A stretch of 64,000 bases of DNA from Chelonoidis abingdonii (taxonomy: Eukaryota > Chordata > Testudines > Testudinidae): contig NC_133770.1 in assembly GCF_003597395.2 (NCBI RefSeq), forward strand, positions 294,079,172 to 294,143,171, in the 5' to 3' direction. The notes beneath the pieces are model-generated. The model searched no databases, was not told the origin of the DNA, and worked only from the letters and a program-made list of their open reading frames with translations. The first letter of the stretch is position 1. Every line of letters starts with the position of its first letter. Shown here one piece after another: positions 34,676 through 45,704 of the stretch. The position numbers and the translations under genes were made by a program.

Positions 34676-34817
34676 GGAGGGATGGTTCAGTGGTTTGAAC
34701 ATTGGCCTGCTAAACCCAGGGTTGTGAGTTCAATCCTTGAGGGGCCCATTTGGGGATTGGTCCTGCTTTGAGCAGGGGGTTGGACTAGATGATCTCTTGA
34801 GGTCCCTGCCAACCCTA
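34676..34817 (+). mobile_element. Turtle tRNA-head SINE (Cry type), internally deleted
   Basis: GGGAGGGATGGTTCAGTGG, GAGTTCAATCCTTGAGG, then a direct jump to GGGGATTGGTCCTGCTTTG and the CR1-like tail. About 30 bases between head and tail are missing compared with the copy at 61,367. Confidence 0.85.
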
Positions 34818-35085
34818 ATCTAAGAACCTACAACACTTCAGTGGCAGGCACCAAACCTGGTGTCTTAGCTTAGCAGCAGCTCAGGTAGTCACATTGTCCT
34901 GTTAGAATTCCCTGCTGTGGTTTCACTTGGATACTGCATACATCCCTCCCGGTTCTAAGCCATTGTGTCGCAAGCCAGCTGTCAAGCAGTGCTCTGGCCC
35001 AAATGCAGCTCCTGGGCTCTTTGGCCATGATTTGCCAAAAAGTGTTCTTGCAATATTTGGTGTCTTACTTGAAACACCTTAAAGG
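34818..35085. other. Unclassified spacer
   Basis: Nothing recognised before the LTR. Confidence 0.3.
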
Positions 35086-35090
35086 GGCCT

Positions 35091-36005
35091 TGTGGTAAAC
35101 TCTGTCCCAAATCTGGACTTTAGCGTACAAAATCTGGGTGCTTACTGTGAACCTCCCCAAGCTTATACCCAGCTTGGATCTTAATTCGCTGCCACCAGAT
35201 AGTATTGAGGCTACTATCAGCCTGGGTTCCCCAAATTCCTTGGGGGGACCCCCTCTCTGGACCTCGCCAACTTTCCTGGAGGACCCCCAAGACCCAGACC
35301 CTGGGTCTACGCCTAATCTCAAACGGGAAAACAAATTCCTCCCCTTGTCTCCCGTTATCTGCTCCCACCCGCTTCCCTCCCTGGTAGCCTGCGCGATGCA
35401 GTACTTAACTCCTTGAGGCAAAACAAAGAGGGTAATCACCCTCCGCCCTGAGCGCGATGCCTTCAGATAAAATAAGCTAACATAAAAGAGATTTTCAGCC
35501 CCTCCTTCCTTGTAGCCTCACCAGAGAAAACAACAAAAACCTCAACCAGGTTTTTAAATAAGAACTTTATATAAAGAGAAAGAAAATACAGAAATATCAT
35601 CACCGCACTTAAGAATGTCCAATACAGGCTCTTGGCTTAAGAAAGATTAGGAATAAACCCAGTCTTGATTTAAAAGAATAGCCCAGATTAACCAGTCCAG
35701 CAAATCAACACCCATGTACAATACAAATCAAAGCACATCACAGCACGATTACTTTGGTTCCTTTGTACTGCCACACTTGATAGTAGCATATTGGACAAGA
35801 AGATGGAAGTAGAAGAAAAGCTTGTTTACTCACAGCTGAGGAAAACAAAAAGACACAGAACAAAGCCAAAAACCTCCAGAAGTTCCACGCTTTAACTTTG
35901 AAAATCCGGTTTCCTGATTGGTCCTCTGGTCAGGTGTTTGGTTCCCTTTGTAACCCTTTACAGTAAAATAAAATTAACCCTTACCTTACCTATCTACTTA
36001 TGACA
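35091..36005 (-). mobile_element. Solo LTR with 5-bp target duplication
   Basis: On the minus strand it starts TGTCATAAGTAGATAGG and ends TTTACCACA. GGCCT flanks both sides (35,086-35,090 and 36,006-36,010). It shares layout and many blocks with the LTR at 13,205 (AACCAAACACCTGA, then CCAATCAGGAAAC; and GGTGGCAGCGAAT near its 3' end) and has about the same length, 915 bases. Confidence 0.88.
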
Positions 36006-36010
36006 GGCCT

Positions 36011-37124
36011 GATGTACAGAAAGGGCTGAGAAGCTGCCATCTGAGAGCCAGGCCCCTTCAGTTGTCTCTATTTGGGCACCCAAACATAACTAGATACTGC
36101 TGAAAAATCTCACAGTCCCGACCTGTTACCACCAGCATCTCATAGGTGCTGAGAGGTTTTTCACTCACACACAGGATCCTCCTCTCTATTAATTGTGCAG
36201 ATCACTGCCCACATAAAACACACTGCTCTTCATTCCATGCCCAGAGCCTACACGGACGTGAGATTCATTCACACCGATGACTCAACGGTGCCATTGACTC
36301 AAACCCATCGAGAACGATGGGATTATCGTCATAGGCTGGAGGCAGCTCTTGCATTCAGCTCATCAAAGGATAGAGATGCCAGGTCCCCGAGCATCTTCCA
36401 TCCCCAATCATTTCACCAAGCTCTGACTGGGCCAGTAAGGCATAACTTGGCCCAGACACAAGGCTGAAGGCTGCATGCTGTCTGTGGAGGTGTGCACAGC
36501 CCCCTACGCCCTGCAATCCCACAGGGAGATGTTGCAAACGAAGACACCTTCAGTCAGGGAGGGACGAAAGGAAGCGTTTAATGGCTGCTACTGGTTGAAG
36601 GGAACTCCTTCACTATGAGAACCATCCATATCTCTCAGCGATGGACTGTCACTGACCGCACTAAGCAGTTTGCGGCAGAACCTAGCATGAGTACTTTGTC
36701 AGCTTCATTACACAGCAATCACAGAACTTTTCGCCAATAGTTGGATGGCCAGGGTCCGATGCTGACACCTCACTCCGTTCTGGTAGAGAGATGAGCCAGT
36801 GTGGCCGCAGGAAACTGTATTGGAGAAAGAAGAATATTATCTTCATTTGCACTTAGTTTTTCAGGAATGCCAGGAAGACTATTCAGAGGGAGCAGTTCAG
36901 TGCCTTCTCCCTTGCAGCTTGCACTAGCCAGAAAAATGACTCATCTCTTCAGGTCTCCACAGACATGTTTTCCACCCTTGCCGCTGACATGTTTTCCTCT
37001 CCTTTAGCAATTAAAAAAAGTTAATTGCCCTTACCAACTTTCAAATGCCTTGGGATACAGGCTGAGAGACACTAAACAAATCTACTTTAGCGGGCACCAG
37101 CAAAAGCTCTATATGCCATATTTA
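36011..37124. other. Non-coding, nothing recognised
   Basis: No exon or repeat family supported. Confidence 0.3.
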
Positions 37125-37290
37125 TGGTTTGTGTGGGCGAGCTCTGATCTGGGAGTCAGGAGAACTGTGTTGCAATCACACTGGTGTAGTGACCTTGGGC
37201 GAGTCATTTCTATGGGCCTCTATTTCTCCTCCCACCCTTTACCTGTTTAGATTGCAAACTCTTTGAAGTGAGGGCTAATTTCTTACATAC
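37125..37290 (+). mobile_element. MIR-like CORE-SINE
   Basis: GATCTGGGAGTCAGGAGAAC, GACCTTGGGCGAGTCATTTC and the CTTTGAAGTGAGGGC tail start in order; a diverged copy. Confidence 0.55.
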
Positions 37291-38124
37291 TCAACTCAAC
37301 TCGGGGACTCAGCTGGGGCCTCCAGATGCTACCTTGCTGCAAACAGCAATACACTCCACCACTGCTTTGACATTTCATCTATGGTATAAAATTACATATT
37401 ACAATTTCATTCTAGGTAGACCTTCACGCCCCAAGATGCCCGTCCGGGGCTCTGGTTGCCCTTGGCATACATTGAAAAGATGAGTTACCAAATGTAAGTC
37501 ATCCTAAGCAGCAGCACTGCTCTTCTTCCCACCCTATCAAGCATCAGCTAATCATCAGTCATGTGCCCCATTGCGCTTTCTGAAAGGGGAATCTCACGTT
37601 CAGCTGACCCAACGTCTGCTCAAACTGATCGGCTGTGCAGCATGCCAACAAGGTCAACAGATTGAGGGGGTTTCACTTACCTCGAAGGGCGGAATTCTAA
37701 GGAAGGATTGGGGAAGCAGCACCGGCAGCCCCCTCCTGTACATCACAAGGAGGCTCCGGCCAGAAGGTCTTGACTTTTTTAACATCGCTGTTCCATTTGT
37801 GCAAAATGTGCAGCACCTGGATACGTGCATTGCCAGAGACGGGGGGAACATCGCACTGCCAATGTTAACCAATGCAATGCCTTCTGGTGTTATTGCAAGC
37901 GGGAAGCAGAGAGCAGCATGGAGGGAGTGGAGATTATGTTTGTTCTGAATCCAGCAAGAGCAGCCATGCATCGCAAAACCCAGTGTCTCAGCTTGTATGG
38001 GGAGAACACCCAGGATAAAAAGGGAATCATGTTTAATAGCAACCAAGCCAGAGCCAAATAATAATGATGATGAAGCTTAGTGCATATCCCCAGATCTCCA
38101 AGTGCCTTGCAAAGGATGGGTTAA
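37291..38124. other. Non-coding, nothing recognised
   Basis: No exon or repeat family supported. Confidence 0.3.
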
Positions 38125-38255
38125 TAACAGTTTGGAAGCTCTTTGGTCTAGGGGCTGACTTTTTGTTGTGTGTTTGTACACCGCCTAGCACAATGGGGTC
38201 CTGGCCCATGACTGGGGATCCTAGGAGCTACCATAAGAGAAACAAACAATAACTT
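38125..38255 (+). repeat. MIR/L3-type repeat tail
   Basis: GAAGCTCTTTGGTCTAGGGG, TTTGTACACCGCCTAGCACA and TGACTGGGGATCCTAGGAGC. Confidence 0.6.
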
Positions 38256-38344
38256 CTTTCCAGGGCCACCGGGGGAGGGAGTGGGGCAATTTGCCCCAAG
38301 CCCTTGGCCCCGCAGGGGCCTCGTGAGCCCTGGCCCGGTGGCAG

Positions 38345-38580
38345 TGCGGGTCTTCAGCAGCATTTCAGCAGCGGGGAGCCCTTCAGTCGCTCTGGGTTTA
38401 GGGCAGCATTTCGGCAGTGGGGGCCTCTTCAGTCACTCTGGGTCTTCGGCTGCATTTTGGCAGCGGGGGTGAGGGGGGCCTTCAGTGGCTCCAGGTCTTC
38501 GTCAGCATTTCAGCAGTGAGGGGCCCTTCAGTCGCTCCGGGTGTTTGGCAGCATTTCGGCGGCAGGGGTCCCTTCAGTGC
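38345..38580 (+). repeat. Minisatellite, about five units
   Basis: A unit close to CTTCAGTCGCTCTGGGTCTT plus CGGCAGCATTTCGGCAG recurs at 38,351, 38,389, 38,430, 38,479 and 38,528 with variable spacing. It is GC-rich and gives open frames in several phases. Confidence 0.75.
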
Positions 38581-38674
38581 TGCCAAAGACCCAGACTGCC
38601 ACCAGGTGAGTACAAGCACCACAGCTCCCTCACTTTTCCCCAGGACCCCTGAATCCTTTGGGTGGCCCTGCTTC

Positions 38675-38815
38675 TTTCACAGATGGGGAAACTGAGGCAC
38701 AGAAAAAGAGCAGGATTTCCTAGAGGTTACCCAGCAAAGCAGTGGCCAGGATGGAACAGAAGTGAAATCTCCTGTTTCCCAGTGCTGGACCACACTGAAA
38801 ATGAGTGCAAGTTAT
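38675..38815 (-). mobile_element. MIR-like CORE-SINE
   Basis: CACAGATGGGGAAACTGAGG, GGTTACCCAGCAAAGCAGTG on the plus strand: the inverse of a MIR core and head. Confidence 0.6.
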
Positions 38816-38834
38816 CAAGCATCAACTTTTCTAG

Positions 38835-41150
38835 TAGGGCCAGCCCACAACATTTTGGCACCTGAGGCGGGGAGCTCAAATGATGCCCCCTCACTTGGGC
38901 CAAAACTTTGAAAGGTCTCAATTCTGCCTTCTTCCTGTTTTGCTCCTCTCATGGTAATGCTCTGCTACCTACCCCAGTAAAGGAGAACTAACTACCTAAA
39001 ATGCCTTGTTCAAAAATTTTAAGTAACACAACTTTCAAATGCCTGAACAGCAAATGTAACTTTTCTTGTCTGCATAGTAAACACTGGCATTTTTATTTGT
39101 TTGAATAATCAATGTGGTGCTTTCCGTGCCTTTTTGGTTGCAAGGATTTGAACTGCTTCCTGAAGGTCCACAGTATGGGCCAGCTCATGCTCTACTGAGA
39201 CAGTTGCAAGGCTGACCAGCCTCTCCTGTGTCATTGTGGAGCGCAGATGTGTTTTTATTAACTTCAGCATCACTGACCACCAAGTTCAATGAATGAGAAC
39301 TGCATGGGACAAAAAAAACTCGAGGGTTTAACTTTCAGATCTGTGTCTGCACTTCTCTGTTCTTTCCTCTCATGTTGGCACCATTGTCGTAGCCCTGACC
39401 TCTCATGTCAGCTATCACAATTCTCCTATTTTACAGCTTTTTAAGAAGCACATTAGTCATACCAGCTCCTGTAGTTTCATCAATGTCAATAAATTGTAGG
39501 AAATGCTGACAGTCACCATTGCAGGGACATTTTCACTAGATTCTATTGTTACAAAACTCACCATTAAAGTCATTTGTTCCGTATGGCTGATGTCAGGAGT
39601 GCAGTCCAGATTAACAGAGTAATATCTTGTTGACTTCAGATCTGCCACAATCTTCTGTTAGACTTTTGTTGCCAGTAACTATATGATCTCATATTGAATT
39701 GTTTTTCCAAGGTAGTGGGTGGTGACTCTTCTTAGATGCTCCTGGAGTACAGCATCAAACTCAGCCATCAGCTCTGCAATTTTAAGGAAGTTTCCATTGT
39801 TTGGCACATACAGCTGATCTGAAGTTCCACACAGTGCTAGGTTTTGGGTAGCAAGCATTCTCACAATGGCAACGAGCCTTTTCAGAAAAGTAAAAAGACT
39901 CTGTTTCAATCTTCTCTTGATGCTGATCATCTATGGTGGCCTTTAACCTTACTCTCATCTCAAGCTCTTTCCACCTATAGAATGCTCTCTGGTGATTTGT
40001 GGCCTCCTCATGGCATGCCAGATATCTAGCCAGATTTTTCCAGTCCTTTCTTCCTGTAGAACCCAATGTGGCTGGAACATTAGACTGGAAGAGTTTGCAA
40101 CAAAAACAGTATGCAGCATTCTGGGTTTTTGAGTACATAAGCCATGGCCTCTCCACTTTGTCACCCTCGGGAATTTCACGCCAGTAATGTGTTGGATGGA
40201 AACTTCTATTTTCATTATCTTTGGGGAACATGAAGTTTTTCACTTGCTGTGGCCCATGCAGTACAAGGAAGTCCCTCAGGCTACTGCTCAAGTGGGTCCA
40301 CAGTCCTGGATCATCTAGACTTAAGGAACTAAACTCAGCAGCAGCTGTTTCTTGTGCCTCCACCACACTCTTCTCTGATCTACACTTTTTCTTCAGGAAT
40401 GTGTATGGTTACATCCATTTGAGATGGAGATATGGATGCTGCAGTAGCTGCCAGGTCACCTGCACCCTGACTAACTGGAAGATCATGCATCTCCTCACCA
40501 CTCACATCCTCACTGGCCGGAAGGCTCACAGTGAACATTTGTGTCTGTGTATCTCAGGAAAGCTCCTTCCTGCTTAGATAGAAAAGCTTCCTTTGCTTTC
40601 TTGCTTTTTCTGAATGCTGCCCCAGAGGGACGTTTTCTTCTTTCACTCATGACTGCTGTTCTCTGCCAGCTATAGTGGCTCTCGACACTCAGTTGAAGGG
40701 GACAAATAAGCAGGCTGGAGGCAAGGCCTGAGTGAGGGAAGATATCAGCGTCTTAAGGGCCTACCTGGCTCCTACTACTTCATTTGACTGCCTGTTCTCT
40801 TCAAGTGGGTTCAGGGAAGCAGCAGGAACCAGGAAGCTCCCTGAGAAGCTGGTGTTAATCAGTCCAGGCTCCTGGAGGTGCTAGAAGGGTACATAAGAGA
40901 CTCCTCCTCCTCTCTCTCCCTGCAGCTACTGCTGCTTTCTGTTATTCCCTCTCACTTTTTCTCCTGCCTGCCTGTGATGGCTCTTGTGCCCTGCTTCCTC
41001 CAGCACAGCACTCCACCATCTCTGGGCATCTAGAGCAGAGAGAATACATATGCACCAGCAGCAGACACAATTATCTACACTCTGGGTCCTAGTGGCGGCC
41101 CCCCACTGTCTGGCACCTGAGCTGTTCGCCTCATCGTAAGGGCAGTCCTG
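38835..41150 (-). mobile_element. hAT transposon with 8-bp target duplication
   Basis: A 2,316-base element bounded by TTTTCTAG at 38,827-38,834 and again at 41,151-41,158. Its ends (TAGGGCCAGCCCA and the inverse CAGGACTGCCCTTA) are imperfect inverted repeats. It carries a broken transposase gene on the minus strand. Duplication length, terminal repeats and transposase all fit the hAT superfamily. Confidence 0.9.
39125..40650 (-). pseudogene. hAT transposase with TTF-type zinc finger, decayed
   Basis: The frame opens at 40,650 with MSERRKRPSGAAFRKSKKAK. A long piece at 40,366-39,782 carries the TTF-type zinc finger (YCFCCKLF, then GRKDWKNLARYLACHE). Further pieces are NGNFLKIAELMAEFDAVLQE (near 39,790-39,730), YYSVNLDCTPDISHTEQM (near 39,600) and RGQGYDNGAN (near 39,395). 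The C-terminal hAT dimerisation-like part lies at about 39,275-39,125 (LKLIKTHLRSTMTQERL). These follow the order of a Tip100-like hAT transposase, the group from which ZMYM-type host genes derive. Stops and frameshifts separate the pieces. Most of the region between the GQGYDNG block and the C-terminus is deleted, so it cannot be active. Confidence 0.82.
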
Positions 41151-41158
41151 TTTTCTAG

Positions 41159-42094
41159 GCAGCACTATAGAGGAACAGTTGCCTAAAATAGCATTGGGGG
41201 ACTCTATACAGTAGTATAACATGGGAGTGGGGTTATTCTGCAAGATGGTGGGAAAAGTATAGGTGCATTTTTATAGCCTTAAATCTATGGGGGAGGGCAG
41301 CTGCTACAGTTTTGAAATGCTCCTTCAGAAGCAGCCTGGGGCCTTCTGGTTGGAAGCTCGTCTCCAGCAGCAGTAATTAGGCTGATTGAAGGAACAGCTT
41401 GTTATTGCCCAAGTCTGTAGGCAAAATGCACAGATCAAAGCCAATGGCTAGATAACAATCTTAATTGCAGAATGTTGAGAGGTGGTCCGGGCAAGCCAAG
41501 GAGGATTCCTTCCCTTGTGCTGCCCCAGCACTCTGCTATCTGGAACTCTCCCTTCCTCCGAGCCAATGAGTCAGTTCGCTTCATCATCACACCTTAAAGC
41601 TTTCCTGAGCCTACTGCTGGCCAATTCCCGCTTCCCTTCCCCGGCCCTGCTTATCCCATCCGGCCCTCGCTTTAATTACTGGGGCGATCACCATCTTGGC
41701 TGGATTTCCATTTCAGCCTTTTCATTTCACTGCATCGGAGCCCTTGGCCGACCTTCCGGGGAGAACAGCGCAGAGCCACCAGTCTTTGCCCTTTCTCCCC
41801 GGCCAACGGGTGCTGGATAAAAAGTCATTTCCCTGTTTAATTCACAAGATCAGGTTTGAGACATGAACAACAGTCACCTGGAATCAGTGATGGCGTTAGC
41901 CTCACAAGGACTTGGCTGTGCAATGGCAGGAATTGGATTGAAACAGGAACCCACAGAATCCCTGTCAGGAATGGGGGCCTGCAGCTGGGCCTGGGAGCCA
42001 CTAGCCAACTGTGGTTGAAACCCCTAGGTCTGACTGGCTGGTTGGCATTGCCAGGACTGCTTTAAAGCCCAGCAGTAGCATAATGCCAGCAGGC
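41159..42094. other. Non-coding, nothing recognised
   Basis: No exon or repeat family supported. Confidence 0.3.
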
Positions 42095-42287
42095 CCCGGG
42101 TTGTCGGCAGGTGAGATTGAACCTGGGACCTTTGGAGCTTAGTGCATGAGCCTCTATTGCATGAGCTAAAAGCCAACTGGCTGTTAGCAAAGGCTGTAGA
42201 GCAGATGCATTAATCTCTCTCTAAGTGGTCTCAGTGCCACTAAATGGGACAGAACACCACACCCAGAGGGTGTGTGGGTTACATTAG
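42095..42287 (-). mobile_element. Second tRNA-derived SINE family
   Basis: On the minus strand it has TTTTAGCTCATGCAATAGAG (A-box-like) and GGTCCCAGGTTCAATCTC (B-box-like), then a short unrelated body. Another copy lies at 49,700-49,888. It is not the Cry-type SINE. Confidence 0.6.
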
Positions 42288-43546
42288 CACTTGGTCGGCA
42301 GCTGCTCAGTGCAGACCCTGGCAGCTGCGATTAATCCTGTGCCTGCCTTGCTCCCGCTCTACTCTGGACTGCTCCAGCCCTGGGACCCTGCCAAGTTGCT
42401 GACTCCAGCTCTGAACCCTGGTTCCTAACTTATCATCGCTGCTCCGATCACTAGGCCTTGGTCCATGACAGGTTGAGCAGCCCACACAAAAAAGGAGGAG
42501 ATATAGAAGGGGCATCAGCACAGGTCAGAAAGGATCCCCCAAAGCCAAGTGTCTCTGTCAGAGATAGTGTGCACCACCTCACAAGGCATATTTTGTACAA
42601 AGATTATTACCATTGCATGTAGGGTGTGACTAGAGGGCTGCTTTGGGTCACACATGCTCAGTAGGGCATCTCCAAGGGTGAAGGGCCAATTCCACTCCCA
42701 AATTTTAAAAAAAGGGGGTGCCAACCTGTTCCGCCAGTTCAACCAGCCCCAGAGAGAGACAGCCATATGGGAAGGGCGCTGAAGATCTCTGCCGAGGGCT
42801 GATGTTCGCAGGCCTGCTTTGGCTACCTGCAGTGAGCAGATAACTGCCAGGAGAAGGATCCCAGCCTATCCAAAGAACAGGGTACTTGCTGCTTGGTCAG
42901 CTCAGGAGGGTGTGAGGACATAAATGCCAAATAAGCAGCGCATGCTTTCAATGCATAGGATTAGTGGGCCGTGTACCTTTCAATACTGAAGAAATCTGTA
43001 TTTTAGATACTATTATTTTTCTTTGACTGGTATGTGCTGTATTGCTGTAATGATAAAAGCATGTTTTGATTTATGAGGTGTCTTAGTTAACCCACAGATT
43101 GTCGTCTTATCAACGGAAGAATTTTTTTGTTTAGTCTGAGCAGCTTTACTACACTGTGGTGTCTTTTCTCCAGATCAGAGCAACTCAGGGTACTGGCATC
43201 CGCACCTGTCCCAATTTGCATATTTGTGGTGTTCTCCACAGGTGAGAATTCCGCTGTCAGAGCAGACTGATCCTGCTCACTATCCCTGCAATACAATGGA
43301 ATTATTATGGGTATAGGTGTAATCGAAGTTTGGTAGGTTACACTGAGGCCAGGCCCTTGTCTCCGGCTCTTTAACGGAGCACTGACTCTGTTCTCCCAGG
43401 AGCCCCTCTCTGCCTGAACACAGGTTGCTCTTACAGGCCCAGCTCACTAGGTGACATCTACCCTGTCTTTCCATCCAGACTCCAAGAAAGACTGGAGAAC
43501 TGAGCAGGATTATGACATCACAGGTATCAAGGAGACTGAACAGCTG
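42288..43546. other. Non-coding, nothing recognised
   Basis: No exon or repeat family supported. Confidence 0.3.
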
Positions 43547-43547
43547 T

Positions 43548-44375
43548 AATATAAGAAAGGCCACACTGGGTCACACCAAAGGTCCATCTAGCCCAGTATC
43601 TGGTCTTCCGACAGTGGCCAATGCCAGGTGCCCCAGAGGGAATGAACAGAACAGGGAATCATCAAGTGATCCATCCCCTGTCGCCCATTCCCAGTTTCTG
43701 GCAAACAGAACCTAAGAACACTCACAGCATGATGTGGCGGCAGCCCTGCCCATCTTGGCTAATAGCCATTGATGGACCTATCTTTCATGAAATTATCTAG
43801 TTCTTTTTTGAACCCTCTTATAGTCTTGGCCTTCCCAACATCCTCTGGCAAAGAGTTCCCTGGGTTGACTGTGCATTGTGGGAAGAAATACTTCCTTTTG
43901 TTTCTTTTCAACCTGCTGCCTATTCATTTCATGTGGTGCCCCTTACTTCTTCTGTTCTGAGAAGGAGTAAATAACACTTCCTTATTTACTTTTTCCACAC
44001 CAATCATGATTTTATAGACCTCTATCATATCCCCTGTAGTTGTCTTTTCTAAGATGAAAAGTCCCAGTCTTATTAATCTCTCCTTCTATGCAAGCTGTTC
44101 CATACCCCTAATCATTTTTGTTGCCCTTTTCTGAACCTTTTCCAATTCCAAGATATCTTTTTTGAGATGGCGAGACCACATCTGCATGCAGTATTCCTAC
44201 CCTTTGTTTCCTATGGTTCAGCCAGTTACTGATCCATGAGAGGACCCTTGCTCTTATCCCATGACAGCTTACTTTGCTTAAGAGCCTTTGCTGAGGGACC
44301 TTGTCCAAGGTTTTCTGAAAATCCCAGTATGTCGATGCACTGCAAGGCCTTCGATGGCTTTTAAACTTTCCCATG
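43548..44375 (-). mobile_element. CR1 LINE with internal deletion
   Basis: The plus strand starts TAAGAAAGGCCACACTGGGT and runs through the inverse of the CR1 3' end and ORF2 end. At about 44,197 it jumps from GCATGCAGTATTC to CTACCCTTTGTTTCC, skipping the stretch that is present in the copy at 53,750-54,440. Minus-strand residues DKVPQQRLLSKVSCHGIR mark the RT. Confidence 0.85.
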
Positions 44376-44589
44376 GGGACAACGGAGACATGGTCTAGTG
44401 AACTTGTGTTCATGCCTAACAAGATCTCAGATGCAACCTGCTATGAGAAACTTGTTTTAACAAGGATGCCCCTGTCCCAGCACAGGCCACAGGTCAAAAT
44501 GTGTAACTTCAATAACAATGGTATTGGAAGAGCCCAAAATAACCACTACAGGAACGTATTGACTATGACCCCTTACTTCAAATGCACTG

Positions 44590-44815
44590 TGGCCTAGAGG
44601 ATAGAGCACTAGATGGAACTCAGAAGACTTAAGTGCTAGTCCTGACTCTGCTACTGTCTTTCTGGGTGACCTTGGGCAAGTCACCATTCTTCTCTGTGCC
44701 TCAGTTTCCCATCTCGAAAAGGGGGCTAATGTTACAGACCTCCTTTGTAAAATGCTTTGAGATCTACTGACTGAATGTGTTAGATAAGAGGTAGGGCTCT
44801 TTATTATCTTATGAT
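44590..44815 (+). mobile_element. MIR-like CORE-SINE, well preserved
   Basis: GGCCTAGAGGATAGAGCACT, CTGACTCTGCTACTGTCTTT, GACCTTGGGCAAGTCACC and TGCTTTGAGATCTACTGA occur in order. Confidence 0.75.
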
Positions 44816-45700
44816 ATAGGGTGCTTTTCTTAAAGCCCCCACTGCTGGAGTCAAGTGATTTATTTGAGAATCTCTGCTTTTTATTTTATTTTATTTGTTA
44901 GCCAGTTTTAAACCCTCATTGTTGCAAAGAGAAGCTGGAGAACGTGAATTGAGTGCACCTTAGTGACTCAGACACCAGAAGGCAAATGAAGAGTTCCCCA
45001 GATAAATGTTTTTTGAAGATCTCACTATTTTGAAGCCAATCTCATGATTTTGGTGGGGCCCAGCTCAAGGTTTTGGAATGCGTGGGCTGGAGATACCGTG
45101 AACGTTTTTGTGCACTCGTAGCACTAGATAATCACTTCAGGGCTGCTAATCACTTCAGGCTGGGAAATTCTGCCTCAGTCACAGGGGTTTTATGAGTTCC
45201 CACAAGTAGGGAAATAATGTCCTTGCCTAGGGGCTTGAGAGTCATAGAGCTCGGAAAGGACCCAGGGTTTTCCTGGGAAACCTGATGCCCTCTCTCCTGC
45301 CTTATTCTGAGCTCAGCAGCTCAGCCCCCTTGGGCAGTTGCCCCATCCTATCTCCTGATGTAAGTACAGCATTGACAGCTCACAGGCTAGAGGGAGATTG
45401 TAGGAGGGCAGCCCCATTGTGACCTAGACACGACATCAGCGCCTGCCTGATGCCAGAGCAGCAACCTGCCCTCAGGTGTAGCCTGGTTACTTGTTGCTGC
45501 TTTGAGCGTATCTGTGATTCTTAGTGCCTGAGCCTGACAAAATGAGTTCACTCCTCCTCTATCTCAACTCTGCCTCCTGCCTAACAATCCTGCTGCTCTT
45601 TCTTGTGTATTATGCTGTGATAAGGCTCACCAGATCTGAGGTAAGTGAGACTCCTAGAGAGATGGAAAAGCTGGATTGATGCCAGCTGAATGCAGGAACC
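44816..45700. other. Non-coding, nothing recognised
   Basis: No exon or repeat family supported. Confidence 0.3.
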
Positions 45701-45704
45701 AAAC

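Noticed and set aside
39782..40366. ZMYM-type host gene
   Set aside because: The frame is broken before and after, and the element still has terminal repeats and a target duplication.
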